Origin: Gordonia malaquae NBRC 108250
Lineage (GTDB): Bacteria > Actinomycetota > Actinomycetes > Mycobacteriales > Mycobacteriaceae
Direction of reading: 5' to 3'
NCBI RefSeq assembly: GCF_000344135.1
Contig: NZ_BAOP01000010.1
Span: 1-64,000, forward strand
Length of the DNA stretch: 64,000 nt
Shown here: piece after piece, positions 22,546 to 30,795 of the stretch
How the letters are laid out: every line of letters starts with the position of its first letter
Position numbering within the stretch: position 1 is the stretch's first letter
The notes under the pieces: generated by a model
What the model was told of the DNA's origin: nothing
The model's database searches: none
The model's input: only the letters and a program-made list of their open reading frames with translations
Position numbers and translations under genes: made by a program

Positions 22546-23910
22546 ATGACCAACCCCACGACCGCCGTGATCGGCGCGGGCATCAGCGGACTGACCTCGT
22601 CCAAGATGCTCACCGATTACGGCGTTCCACACACGGTGTTCGAGTCGTCCGACCGGATCGGCGGCAACTGGGCGTTCGGCAATCCCAACGGGCATTCGAG
22701 CGCATACCGATCCCTGCACATCGACACGTCGAAGCATCAGCTGTCGTTCCGCGACTTCCCGATGCCCGACTCCTACCCGGACTTTCCGCACCACACACAG
22801 ATCAAGCAGTACTTGGACGACTACGCGTCGGCATTCGGGCTTCACTCGACGATCGAGTTCGAGAACGGAGTCACCCACGCCGCACGACTGCCCGACGGCG
22901 GATGGGAACTGACCACTCAGCGAGGGCAGACTCGCCGGTTCGATCTCCTCGTCGTGGCCAACGGCCACCACTGGGATCCACGGTGGCCCGACTTCCCCGG
23001 TTCATTCGACGGCATCGAGATGCACGCCCACCAGTACATCGACCCGAGCACGCCGCACGACTTCGCCGGGAAGAAGATCATCGTCGTCGGCCTGGGGAAC
23101 AGCGCTGCCGACATCGCAGTGGAGCTCTCCTCGAAGGCCCTCGACACCGAGCTGTACCTGTCCACCAGATCCGGCGCGTGGATCGTCCCCAAGTACGTCG
23201 CAGGGCAGCCCGCCGACAAGTTCTACAAGACCAATCCCTACATCCCCACGGCCTGGCAGCGAAAGATCGCGCAGTTGGGGCAGCCGCTGATGTCCGGTCG
23301 ACCGGAGAATCTGGGTCTGCCGACTCCCAATCACAAATTCTTCGAGGCACACCCCACCCAATCGGTGGAACTCCCGTTGAGGTTGGGATCGGGTGATGTG
23401 ATCCCGAAGCCGAACATCGAACGGCTCGACGGCACCAGTGTGCACTTCGCGGACGGGACCAGCGTCGACGACGTCGACATCCTCGTCTACGCGACCGGAT
23501 ACAACATCACGTTCCCGTTCTTCGACACCGAGTTCATCAGTGCTCCCGACAATCGGATCGACCTGTACAAGCGCATGTTGTATCCAGGGATCGATGATCT
23601 GGTCTTCGTCGGCTTCGCACAGGCCACGCCGACTCTGTTCCCCTTCGTGGAGGCGCAGGCGAGGCTCGTCGGCGCGTACGCCGTCGGCAGGTATCGTCCC
23701 CCGTCGCCCGGCGAGATGCGGCGGGTGATCGAAGAGGACACGCGAAAGTACACAGGGCACATGCTCGACCGTCCGCGTCACACCCAGCAATTGGACTACT
23801 TCCTGTACGAGCACGACATGCGAGTGAAGGAATTGCCCGCAGGCGCCCGCCGAGCGGCACAGGACGGCCCCGTCGCATGGGCCGACGCTCAGCGAGGAGC
23901 CGCATCGTGA
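22546..23910 (+). CDS. Flavin-containing monooxygenase
   Basis: A 454-aa class B flavoprotein monooxygenase using FAD, NADPH and O2. FAD motif GAGISG (10-15), FMO identification motif FDGIEMHAHQY (154-164, pattern FxGxxxHxxxY) and NADPH motif GLGNSA (182-187) are all present. A later ATGYN segment is also typical. Length fits FMOs rather than the longer Baeyer-Villiger enzymes. The ATG at 22546 is preceded by a -10 hexamer. It overlaps the next gene, an alpha/beta hydrolase, by four bases. Oxygenation followed by ester hydrolysis is therefore a possible joint role, with the acyl-CoA synthetase handling the product. Confidence 0.9.
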   Translation: MTNPTTAVIGAGISGLTSSKMLTDYGVPHTVFESSDRIGGNWAFGNPNGHSSAYRSLHIDTSKHQLSFRDFPMPDSYPDFPHHTQIKQYLDDYASAFGLHSTIEFENGVTHAARLPDGGWELTTQRGQTRRFDLLVVANGHHWDPRWPDFPGSFDGIEMHAHQYIDPSTPHDFAGKKIIVVGLGNSAADIAVELSSKALDTELYLSTRSGAWIVPKYVAGQPADKFYKTNPYIPTAWQRKIAQLGQPLMSGRPENLGLPTPNHKFFEAHPTQSVELPLRLGSGDVIPKPNIERLDGTSVHFADGTSVDDVDILVYATGYNITFPFFDTEFISAPDNRIDLYKRMLYPGIDDLVFVGFAQATPTLFPFVEAQARLVGAYAVGRYRPPSPGEMRRVIEEDTRKYTGHMLDRPRHTQQLDYFLYEHDMRVKELPAGARRAAQDGPVAWADAQRGAAS

Positions 23911-24797
23911 CCGATCCGACGCAGGTCTGGTTCGATTCGTCCGGCACACGGTGCTCGGGCTGGTTCTTCCCCGTCGAGGGCACAACGCCGGAGCCGGTCA
24001 TCGTGATGGCGCACGGACTCGGCGGCACCGTCGACGCCGGCCTGGTGCCCTTCGCTCGGCGTTTCGCGGACAACGGCTATCCGGTGTTCGCATTCGACTA
24101 CCGAGGTTTCGGCGAATCCGAGGGCTCCCCTCGGCAGAAGGTGTCGCTGAGCGGGCAGGTCGACGACTACCGCGCGGCCTCCCGGGCGGCCGCGGAACTG
24201 CCGGGTGTGGATCCGTCACGGATCGTCCTGTGGGGCGTCTCCCTGGCGGGTGGACACGTCCTGCAGGCCGCTGTCGGTCGGGATGACGTCGGCGCGGTGT
24301 TGGCGGTCGTCCCGATGGTGAGCGGCATGGCGGCGGCGCGCCACGCACTGCCGTTGCACTCGCCTGGAACGTTGGCGCGGTCGACTGCCACCGGCGTGAT
24401 CAGCAGTGTGCGGCAGCGCTTCGGCGGCGAACCCTCGACGATTCCCCTCGTCGGTCCGCCCGGTTCACTCGCCGCACTCACCGTCGACGGATACCAGGAG
24501 GCGTACGAGGCGATCGCCGGTCCGAGTTGGCGCAACGAGGTCGACGCGTCGATCGGTTCGGAACTCGGACGGTACCGCGCCCACAAGTCGGCGTCGTCCG
24601 TTCGTGCGCCGATGCTCGTTCAGATAGCCGATTTCGACAAGGCCGCCCCACCGCACGCCGCAGCGAAGGCCGCGTTCGCCGGAAAAGCACAGGTCCGGCA
24701 CTATCCGTGCGACCACTTCGACGTCTTCGCCGGGCGCGACTGGTTCGAGGCGACCATCACCCATCAGCTCGACTTCTTGGCCGCCACATTTCACTGA
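23907..24797 (+). CDS. Alpha/beta hydrolase
   Basis: A 296-aa serine hydrolase. The oxyanion segment is AHGLGG (about 35-40), the nucleophile is Ser112 in WGVSLAGG, Asp in IADFDKAAPP (about 243) and His270 in PCDHFDVF complete a triad. It has no signal peptide, so it is cytoplasmic. GTGA overlap with the monooxygenase stop and a GAGGAG ribosome site argue for coupled translation and a GTG start at 23907. It resembles the X-Pro dipeptidyl-peptidase/BAAT-like hydrolases annotated in actinobacteria. Substrate unknown; an ester made by the monooxygenase pathway is my inference. Confidence 0.88.
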   Translation: MTDPTQVWFDSSGTRCSGWFFPVEGTTPEPVIVMAHGLGGTVDAGLVPFARRFADNGYPVFAFDYRGFGESEGSPRQKVSLSGQVDDYRAASRAAAELPGVDPSRIVLWGVSLAGGHVLQAAVGRDDVGAVLAVVPMVSGMAAARHALPLHSPGTLARSTATGVISSVRQRFGGEPSTIPLVGPPGSLAALTVDGYQEAYEAIAGPSWRNEVDASIGSELGRYRAHKSASSVRAPMLVQIADFDKAAPPHAAAKAAFAGKAQVRHYPCDHFDVFAGRDWFEATITHQLDFLAATFH

Positions 24798-24866
24798 GCC
24801 ATCGTTATCCTCCTGTGATGTAGTACGTTCAGACGACGGGATTGTGGGAGCACAGGGGGAACATCG

Positions 24867-25874
24867 ATGGATCGACGACGCACGCCGCGCGAGCGACGCC
24901 GCGTCGCAGCAGGCTCCGTCGGCGCAATCGTGTCGATCGTGCTCCTGATCGGCACCTCGCCGGCGGCCGCCGACTCGACCTGGCCCGTTCCGAGTCCACG
25001 ACCGCCGGTTCCACGCACGTTCACACCACCTCACCTCGGAACTCCGTCGGCGACACCGCACACCGGAACCGCGCAACCGACCCCTCGGACCGCCACGCCC
25101 GGCAACAGCAGCACGCCGCGCAGACCACGTCTGACACCGTCGACCGCACCGGGCGTGACCACTCTGCCCTCGACGCAGCCGAGTGCACCCGTCCCGACGC
25201 CGCCGCCGTCGTCGTCAGAGCCGAGCGGTGCTCCGACGATCACGATCACTCCGACGTCCGAACCCACCGGCGACGGCACGGTGTCGGTTCTCGCGCTCGA
25301 CTCCGACACCGGCCAACCCGTGCGTGGTGCGGCCCTCTACGTCACCGACCGAAACGGGCGACGCACGATCGTCACGCCGACCAGCATCACCGTTCCCGCA
25401 GGTGAGGTCACGATCACCGCATCCGATGCACCCGGCGGATACCGCTACGAAGGCAGCCTGTTCCGATCCGGACTAGTCGAACCGGGAAAGATCAGTTCGT
25501 TCACATTCCAACTCCGCCGCAAACCGGTCGGCGGCGGATCGATAAACGCGGTTGCTCGGAACCGTGTGACCGGGGCGCCGCTGCGCGGGGCTGCGTTCAC
25601 CGTCGAGACGTGCACCGGAGACTTCATGGACACTGTGTTCACCGGAGCCGACGGCATCGCTCCCCTGACGGGGCTGCCCGCGGGATGCTATTCGGTGACC
25701 GAAACCGGAACACCGACGGGATTCGTCGACGAGGCCGACACGCGGCGGACGACCGTCGCGAACGGCAGGACTGCCACGGTGACCGTGTACGACCTTCCGA
25801 CCCATTACCGTGTGGTCCGCGATCCCACCCACCGAGTTCCCGTGAGATCCATTCCGACCGGCCGTGGCGAGTGA
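24867..25874 (+). CDS. Secreted protein with two SpaA/Cna-B-like domains and C-terminal SIPTGR motif
   Basis: A 335-aa exported protein with a signal peptide (about 1-36, ending AAADS), a Pro/Thr/Ser-rich spacer (about 37-140), then two prealbumin-like beta domains (about 145-228 and 231-318). Domain 2 has the family's GAPLRGAAFTV and SVTETGTPTGF segments and two Cys that could form a disulfide. The Lys usually needed for an isopeptide bond is missing in both domains (LALDSD and AVARNR at that place). The last 14 residues are HRVPVRSIPTGRGE, shared in pattern with the protein ending at 27176. There is no LPXTG motif or hydrophobic tail. A sortase gene follows. GGGGGA precedes the ATG. Confidence 0.85.
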   Translation: MDRRRTPRERRRVAAGSVGAIVSIVLLIGTSPAAADSTWPVPSPRPPVPRTFTPPHLGTPSATPHTGTAQPTPRTATPGNSSTPRRPRLTPSTAPGVTTLPSTQPSAPVPTPPPSSSEPSGAPTITITPTSEPTGDGTVSVLALDSDTGQPVRGAALYVTDRNGRRTIVTPTSITVPAGEVTITASDAPGGYRYEGSLFRSGLVEPGKISSFTFQLRRKPVGGGSINAVARNRVTGAPLRGAAFTVETCTGDFMDTVFTGADGIAPLTGLPAGCYSVTETGTPTGFVDEADTRRTTVANGRTATVTVYDLPTHYRVVRDPTHRVPVRSIPTGRGE

Positions 25875-25955
25875 TTGTCCATCATTCAGGTGAACGACCC
25901 CGACGGTAACCGACGTCACTCGAGCCCCGACATATCCCATGCGAGAGGAGGAACG

Positions 25956-26558
25956 ATGCCCGGACACCGCGCCAGTCTGATCGCCGTAGCGCTCGCCGCC
26001 TCGGTGGCGCTGATGGCTGGATGCGCCGAGCAGGAGGCCTCCCCCGCGTCGACACCGGCGCAACAGAGCCTACGGCCGCCTGTGACCGCCGAGTCCGAGC
26101 ATCCCTTGACGCCCGTCGGCCTCGAGATCGACGGCGACAGCGCGCCGACCGATCCCGTCGCGACCGACGCCGAGGGCACCCTCCTGCCGCCGACCGACAT
26201 CGGGCGGCTCGGGTGGTGGGTCGACTCGTCCCTCCCCGGATCGGGCGCCGGGACCATCGTGGTCGCCGGGCACGTCGACGACATCGCTCAGGGCGAGGGA
26301 TATGCCGCACGGTTCGCCGATCTGAGCGCGGGCGACACCGTCACCCTCGTGACCGCATCGCAGAAGAGAGTCGACTATCGCGTGACGTCGGTGATCGACG
26401 CGCAGAAGCACGGGACCGGCGCCGACGCCGTGCCCTACGACGAGCTCAACCGTCAGAACGGTCCGGAGAAGCTCGCGTTGGTGACATGCGGCGGACCGTT
26501 CGTCGGGCCACCGCTCGGATATCGCGACAACATCATCGCGTTCGCGTCGCCCACGTGA
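25956..26558 (+). CDS. Class F-type sortase, predicted lipoprotein
   Basis: A 200-aa exported transpeptidase-fold protein. A lipobox LMAGC puts the lipidated Cys at 23; about 55 residues of linker follow. The sortase core has His106 (VVAGHVDD), catalytic Cys178 (LALVTCGG) and Arg190 (GYRDNIIAF), the complete sortase triad. The small size and lack of a transmembrane helix fit class F sortases of actinobacteria. Lipid anchoring is unusual in the family. A strong GAGAGGAGGA site precedes the ATG at 25956. It lies between two SpaA-like secreted proteins, its likely partners. Confidence 0.88.
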   Translation: MPGHRASLIAVALAASVALMAGCAEQEASPASTPAQQSLRPPVTAESEHPLTPVGLEIDGDSAPTDPVATDAEGTLLPPTDIGRLGWWVDSSLPGSGAGTIVVAGHVDDIAQGEGYAARFADLSAGDTVTLVTASQKRVDYRVTSVIDAQKHGTGADAVPYDELNRQNGPEKLALVTCGGPFVGPPLGYRDNIIAFASPT

Positions 26559-26618
26559 CGGGCGGCGCGAGGAATCACCACGTCGGGGACCGACTGTCGG
26601 GGAGAACAGAGGTTCATC

Positions 26619-27176
26619 ATGATCACCATCCGTCGCCGCGCGTTCGGTTCCGCTTGCGCGCTCGCCGCAATCGTCGGGCTCGTGGCGGTCGCCGCCCCGG
26701 GGCCTTCCGCCGCTGACGAGTCATCGACTGCGACGAAGACCACGTCGTCGAGTCCACCGACCTCGAGTTCCACCGCCGACCCGAGTTCGACGGCGCCGAC
26801 CGGTTCGTCCACATCCACCAGCAGTGAGACGCCCCCACCGGTGGAGACCGGCACCGTCACCGTGTCCTCACGCGAAGCCGGGACCGACAGCCCCCTCCCG
26901 GGAGCAGTGGTGCAGGTGTCCGACTCTACGGGTTTCGACTTCCAGCTGACCACTCCGGCGACGATCACTGTCGCCTCGGGCCGCGTGGGGGTCACCGCTG
27001 TGTCCGCGCCTGCCGGCTACCGCTTCGACGGTCACGCGTACGCGACCGGACTCGTGACGGCCGGGTCGAACACGTCGTTCGGGTTCGTCCTGGTTCCGCT
27101 CGGCACCCAGACGGTCGTCCCCACCCCGGGTCCGCGGATTCCGATCCGATCGATCCAGACCGGACGGACGTCGTGA
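26619..27176 (+). CDS. Secreted protein with one SpaA/Cna-B-like domain and C-terminal SIQTGR motif
   Basis: A 185-aa exported protein: signal peptide (about 1-32), a Ser/Thr-rich spacer (about 33-75), and a single beta domain (about 76-165). That domain aligns with domain 1 of the protein at 24867 (TPATITVASG...APAGYRFDGHAYATGLV against TPTSITVPAG...APGGYRYEG). The Lys for isopeptide formation is absent. The C-terminus PRIPIRSIQTGRTS (172-185) matches HRVPVRSIPTGRGE of the other protein. There is no hydrophobic tail. It is third in the sortase cluster. Its TGA abuts the TCA of the convergent ABC-F gene without any spacer. Confidence 0.82.
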   Translation: MITIRRRAFGSACALAAIVGLVAVAAPGPSAADESSTATKTTSSSPPTSSSTADPSSTAPTGSSTSTSSETPPPVETGTVTVSSREAGTDSPLPGAVVQVSDSTGFDFQLTTPATITVASGRVGVTAVSAPAGYRFDGHAYATGLVTAGSNTSFGFVLVPLGTQTVVPTPGPRIPIRSIQTGRTS

Positions 27177-28805
27177 TCAGGCGAGTTCGATGAGTTCCTG
27201 ATACTCGTCGGACCAGTGATCCTCGGTGCCGTCCGGCAGCAGGATCACCCGCTGCGGTTCAAGAGCCTCCGCCGCACCGGGGTCGTGGGTCACCAGTACA
27301 ACGGCCCCTGTGTAGCTCCGCAGCGCCTCGAGGACCTGTTCGCGCGAGATCGGATCGAGGTTGTTGGTCGGCTCGTCGAGCAGCAGCACGTTCGCCGCCG
27401 ACGACACCAGCCCGGCGAGAGCGAGGCGGGTCTTCTCACCGCCCGAGAGGGTGCCCGCAGGCTGCTCGAGTTGAGGGCCGGTGAACATGAACGCGCCGAG
27501 GAGCCCTCGCAGGTCCTGCTCCCCCGCGTCGGGCGCGGCGTGTCGGATGTTCTCCCAGACCGTCGCGTTGTCGTCGAGCGTGTCGTGCTCCTGCGCGAAG
27601 TAGCCCACTTTGAGCCCGCGGCCGGGTTCGAGGCCACCGAGATCCGGCTTCTCCACCCCGGCGAGCAGTTTCAACAATGTCGTCTTGCCTGCGCCGTTGA
27701 GTCCGAGGATAACCACGCGGCTGCCCTTGTCGATGGCCAGATCGACGCCGGTGAAGATCTCCAGCGATCCGTAGACCTTCGTGAGGTTCGACGCCATGAG
27801 CGGAGTCTTTCCGCACGGCGCGGGTTCCGGGAAACGGATGTGCGCAGTCTTGTCGGCGACGCGCACCTCGTCGAGCTCGTCCATCATGCGTTCGGCGCGT
27901 TTGAGCATCTGCTGTGCCGCGGTCGCCTTGGTCGCCTTGGCCCCGAGCTTCGCCGCCTGCACACGAAGCGCTCCGGCCTTCTTCTCCGCGTTCGCCCGTT
28001 CGCGCTTGCGACGCTGTTCGTCGGTGGCACGCGCGTCGAGATACCGCTTCCAGCCCATGTTGTAGACGTCGGCCTCACCGCGGACCGCGTCGAGGAACCA
28101 GACACGGTTCACGACGTCGGCCAGCAGGTCGACGTCGTGACTGATCACGACGAGTCCGCCGTCGTGATTCTGCAGGAACGTCCGCAGCCACGCGATGGAG
28201 TCGGCGTCGAGGTGGTTGGTCGGCTCGTCGAGCAGGAGTGTCATATCGGACTTGCCCGAACCGTCGGACGCTGCGAACAGGATGCGTGCCAGCTCGACAC
28301 GACGACGCTGACCGCCCGACAGTGTGCGGAGCGGCTGTTCGAGGACTCGATCCGGTAGTCCCAGGCTGCTGCAGATACGAGCCGCGTCGCTCTCCGCCTC
28401 GTATCCGCCGAGCGCCGAGAAGCGTTCTTCGAGGCGGGCGTACTTGCTGATCGCGCGGTCGCGGATCTTGTCGTCGGCGGCCTCTTCCATCAGCGTCTGC
28501 TGCTTGGCCATCGACGCCAGGATCTCGTCGAGGCCGCGTGCCGAGAGCACGCGGTCCTTCGCGAGGACGTCGAGGTCGCCTTCCTTCGGATCCTGCGGGA
28601 GATAGCCGACCGGTCCCGATGTGCGGATCTCACCCGCATACGGCTGCGTCTCGCCTGCGAGGATGCGCAACGACGTCGTCTTACCTGCACCGTTTCGACC
28701 GACGAGGCCGATTCGGTCGCCGGGCTGAATGCGCAGTTGGTCTCCGGGCGCCGACAGGAGGGTCCTCGCGCCCGCTCGAACTTCCAGGTCGGTCGCGGTG
28801 ATCAC
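27177..28805 (-). CDS. ABC-F family ATP-binding protein (Rv1473-like)
   Basis: A 542-aa soluble protein with two ABC ATPase domains and no transmembrane segment. The first Walker A is GRNGAGKT (36-43) and the first signature LSGGQRRR. The second domain has GLNGAGKT and LSGGEKTR, and the LLLDEPTN Walker B occurs in both. A charged linker of about 80 residues separates them, as in ribosome-acting ABC-F factors. It matches Rv1473 in length and in position near aconitase. Such proteins act on the ribosome in translation or antibiotic protection. The start is the GTG at 28805, 8 bases from a TACGAT hexamer. Confidence 0.92.
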   Translation of the reverse strand: MITATDLEVRAGARTLLSAPGDQLRIQPGDRIGLVGRNGAGKTTSLRILAGETQPYAGEIRTSGPVGYLPQDPKEGDLDVLAKDRVLSARGLDEILASMAKQQTLMEEAADDKIRDRAISKYARLEERFSALGGYEAESDAARICSSLGLPDRVLEQPLRTLSGGQRRRVELARILFAASDGSGKSDMTLLLDEPTNHLDADSIAWLRTFLQNHDGGLVVISHDVDLLADVVNRVWFLDAVRGEADVYNMGWKRYLDARATDEQRRKRERANAEKKAGALRVQAAKLGAKATKATAAQQMLKRAERMMDELDEVRVADKTAHIRFPEPAPCGKTPLMASNLTKVYGSLEIFTGVDLAIDKGSRVVILGLNGAGKTTLLKLLAGVEKPDLGGLEPGRGLKVGYFAQEHDTLDDNATVWENIRHAAPDAGEQDLRGLLGAFMFTGPQLEQPAGTLSGGEKTRLALAGLVSSAANVLLLDEPTNNLDPISREQVLEALRSYTGAVVLVTHDPGAAEALEPQRVILLPDGTEDHWSDEYQELIELA

Positions 28806-28813
28806 GAGGGTCT

Positions 28814-28819
28814 ATCGTA
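28814..28819 (-). promoter_or_regulatory. -10 TACGAT of the ABC-F gene
   Basis: TACGAT on the minus strand ends 8 bases before the GTG start of the ABC-F gene. No Shine-Dalgarno sequence is seen, which suggests a leaderless transcript. Confidence 0.35.
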
Positions 28820-28885
28820 CGGATTGCGATGGTCGCAGGGCCAATCCTTTGCAGCGAAACGCCACCGTGTGTGACCCGAGACGCA

Positions 28886-29923
28886 TCAGTCGCGGCCGGT
28901 GGCCTTCCGTCGGCCCGTCCCGGCGGGAATCATCACGGCGACAGCGACGCCCACAGCGACCCCGATCAGCGTGTCCACTCCTCGCAGCGTCAGCATCTCC
29001 AGGGGTGGCGCAGGTGCGGTGAGCTCTGTCATCAACATGATCAGCGGGGTGAAGAAGCCGATCGCAACAGCGTAGTGACGGCTCATGAACAGTTCCGTCG
29101 GCCAGAGCAGGAGCACGGCGACGGCGGCCACCACTGCAGCGCCCGGTTCGAACGCCAGCAACACGGCGGCGATCAGCAGCCCGGCGAACGTTCCCAGAGT
29201 TCGATGACCTGCGCGGACAAGTACCGCGCGGGTCGTCGCATCGCCCGGCCGCGTCCCATCGATCGCTGCGAGCGGGACGGCCGCCGCCGCCATCGCCCAG
29301 TTGGCGTGGTCGAAGCCGAGGACCGTCCCGATCGTGCCCGCGACGCCTACGGCGAGCGCATACCGGACCGCGTGCACACACACCCCAGACGGCGGAGTGC
29401 GCAGCAACCATCGCATACCGGTGAGCCACGGCTTTCCGTCGAGCGGATGAGGGACCCCGATCATCCCGATTCCCACGGCGAGCACTGCGGTGGCGCCACA
29501 GATCGCGACAGCCAGCGGCGGAGCCACGAGGTCCGGTGGGACGGTCGCGGTGGCGCCGAGCGCGAAGATGAAGAAGAACGGTCCCGCGGGCCGCAGCCGT
29601 GCAACGTCGGCTGCGAGCGAACAGACGAGCGCGTACACGGTCTCCACGATCACCAGGACCCAGACGGGCGCCCCGACGTGGGCGAGCGTTACCCCGATCG
29701 CGACCCCGACGGTGAGCAGACCCGCTGCCTGCACTTGCCTCACGATCCTCGGACGTCCGGACACACGACGTCCGTACATGCCGGCGAACGATCCGAACAC
29801 CGCGTAGACCAGTAGTTCTGGCCGGCCGATCAGCAGCAGAACCGACATCGGGACGAGCAGACCGGCGAGGACTCGCAGCGCATGGTGATGATCGTCGCGG
29901 TCGGGGCGCACCGTCGCCTTCAT
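28886..29923 (-). CDS. FUSC family membrane protein
   Basis: A 345-aa multi-pass protein with two clusters of hydrophobic helices, one N-terminal and one C-terminal, around a shorter cytoplasmic part (about 160-190). The C-terminal half contains the FUSC-like motif HANWAMAAAAVPL and the segment RAGHRTLGTFAGLLIA, as in aromatic-acid or fusaric-acid resistance exporters. The ATG at 29923 has GGGGAG upstream and is preferred over a GTG three codons earlier. It is divergent from the SDR gene at 30013. The transported compound is unknown. Confidence 0.82.
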   Translation of the reverse strand: MKATVRPDRDDHHHALRVLAGLLVPMSVLLLIGRPELLVYAVFGSFAGMYGRRVSGRPRIVRQVQAAGLLTVGVAIGVTLAHVGAPVWVLVIVETVYALVCSLAADVARLRPAGPFFFIFALGATATVPPDLVAPPLAVAICGATAVLAVGIGMIGVPHPLDGKPWLTGMRWLLRTPPSGVCVHAVRYALAVGVAGTIGTVLGFDHANWAMAAAAVPLAAIDGTRPGDATTRAVLVRAGHRTLGTFAGLLIAAVLLAFEPGAAVVAAVAVLLLWPTELFMSRHYAVAIGFFTPLIMLMTELTAPAPPLEMLTLRGVDTLIGVAVGVAVAVMIPAGTGRRKATGRD

Positions 29924-29999
29924 CGGAGCCACTCCCCAGCGTGTTGCACGAGCGGAGCCTACTCGACCGGACCGCGTCGCCGGCGACTCGCTCGTCGCA

Positions 30000-30005
30000 T
30001 ACCGT
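30000..30005 (+). promoter_or_regulatory. -10 TACCGT of the SDR-lycopene cyclase operon
   Basis: TACCGT ends 7 bases before the ATG at 30013. No ribosome-binding site precedes the ATG, so the operon mRNA is probably leaderless. Confidence 0.35.
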
Positions 30006-30012
30006 GACTGAC

Positions 30013-30795
30013 ATGACTACTTCGAACTCGACGTCATCGACTGACCTGACCGGCCGTTCGGCTCTGGTGACCGGCGGTAGCCGCGGCATCGGGTTGGCCG
30101 TCGCAACCGAACTCGCCCGCCGCGGCTCGGCGGTGATCATCACCGGGCGCAAGGCCGACACCCTCGCCGAAGCCGCCGACACGATCCGCGCTGCCGTGCC
30201 GAACGCCGTGGTCGGCACCGTCGCAGGCAACACCGGAGACGCCGCACATCGCGCCGAGGCCGTTGCCGCTGCCGTCGCCAACGGCGGCATCGACATCCTC
30301 GTCAACAACACCGGCATCAACCCGGTGTTCGGCGACCTCATGCAGGCCGACCTCGACGGCTTCCGCAAGCTGCTCGACACGAACGTCGTCGCTGCGCTCG
30401 GGTACATCCAGGAGGCGCATCGCGCCGGGATGGCCGACAGCGGTGGAGCCGTTGTGAACATCGCGTCTGTCGCCGGTCTGCGATCGACCGGCGTCATCGC
30501 CGCATACGGCGCGTCCAAGGCCGCCTTGATCCGGCTCACCGAAGAACTCGCATGGCAGCTCGGACCGACCATCCGGGTCAACGCCATCGCACCCGGCATC
30601 GTCAAGACGAAGTTCGCAGCGGGACTCCTCGCGGCAGGCGAGGACGCCGCGGCCGCGCCGTACCCGATGAAACGACTCGGCACGCCCGAGGACATCGCCG
30701 CCGCCGTCGCCTTCCTGGTCGGCGACGACGCCGGCTGGATCACCGGCGAGACGCTCCGCGTCGACGGCGGCCTGCTGGCCACCGGAAGCATGTGA
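30013..30795 (+). CDS. SDR family NAD(P)-dependent oxidoreductase
   Basis: A 260-aa classical short-chain dehydrogenase. Cofactor motif VTGGSRGIG lies near residue 18. NNTGINP replaces the usual NNAG motif (Thr for Ala). The catalytic residues are in NIASVAG (Ser) and YGASKAA (Tyr, Lys). FabG-like in size; the substrate is unknown. It is translationally coupled by a GTGA overlap to a lycopene-cyclase-like flavoprotein, so a role with a terpenoid or carotenoid alcohol/ketone is possible but unproven. Confidence 0.88.
   Translation: MTTSNSTSSTDLTGRSALVTGGSRGIGLAVATELARRGSAVIITGRKADTLAEAADTIRAAVPNAVVGTVAGNTGDAAHRAEAVAAAVANGGIDILVNNTGINPVFGDLMQADLDGFRKLLDTNVVAALGYIQEAHRAGMADSGGAVVNIASVAGLRSTGVIAAYGASKAALIRLTEELAWQLGPTIRVNAIAPGIVKTKFAAGLLAAGEDAAAAPYPMKRLGTPEDIAAAVAFLVGDDAGWITGETLRVDGGLLATGSM

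Noticed and set aside
24867-27176. LPXTG-type sorting signals on the SpaA-like proteins
   Set aside because: Neither protein has LPXTG/LAXTG followed by a hydrophobic helix and basic tail; only the short RSIxTGR C-terminus is shared.
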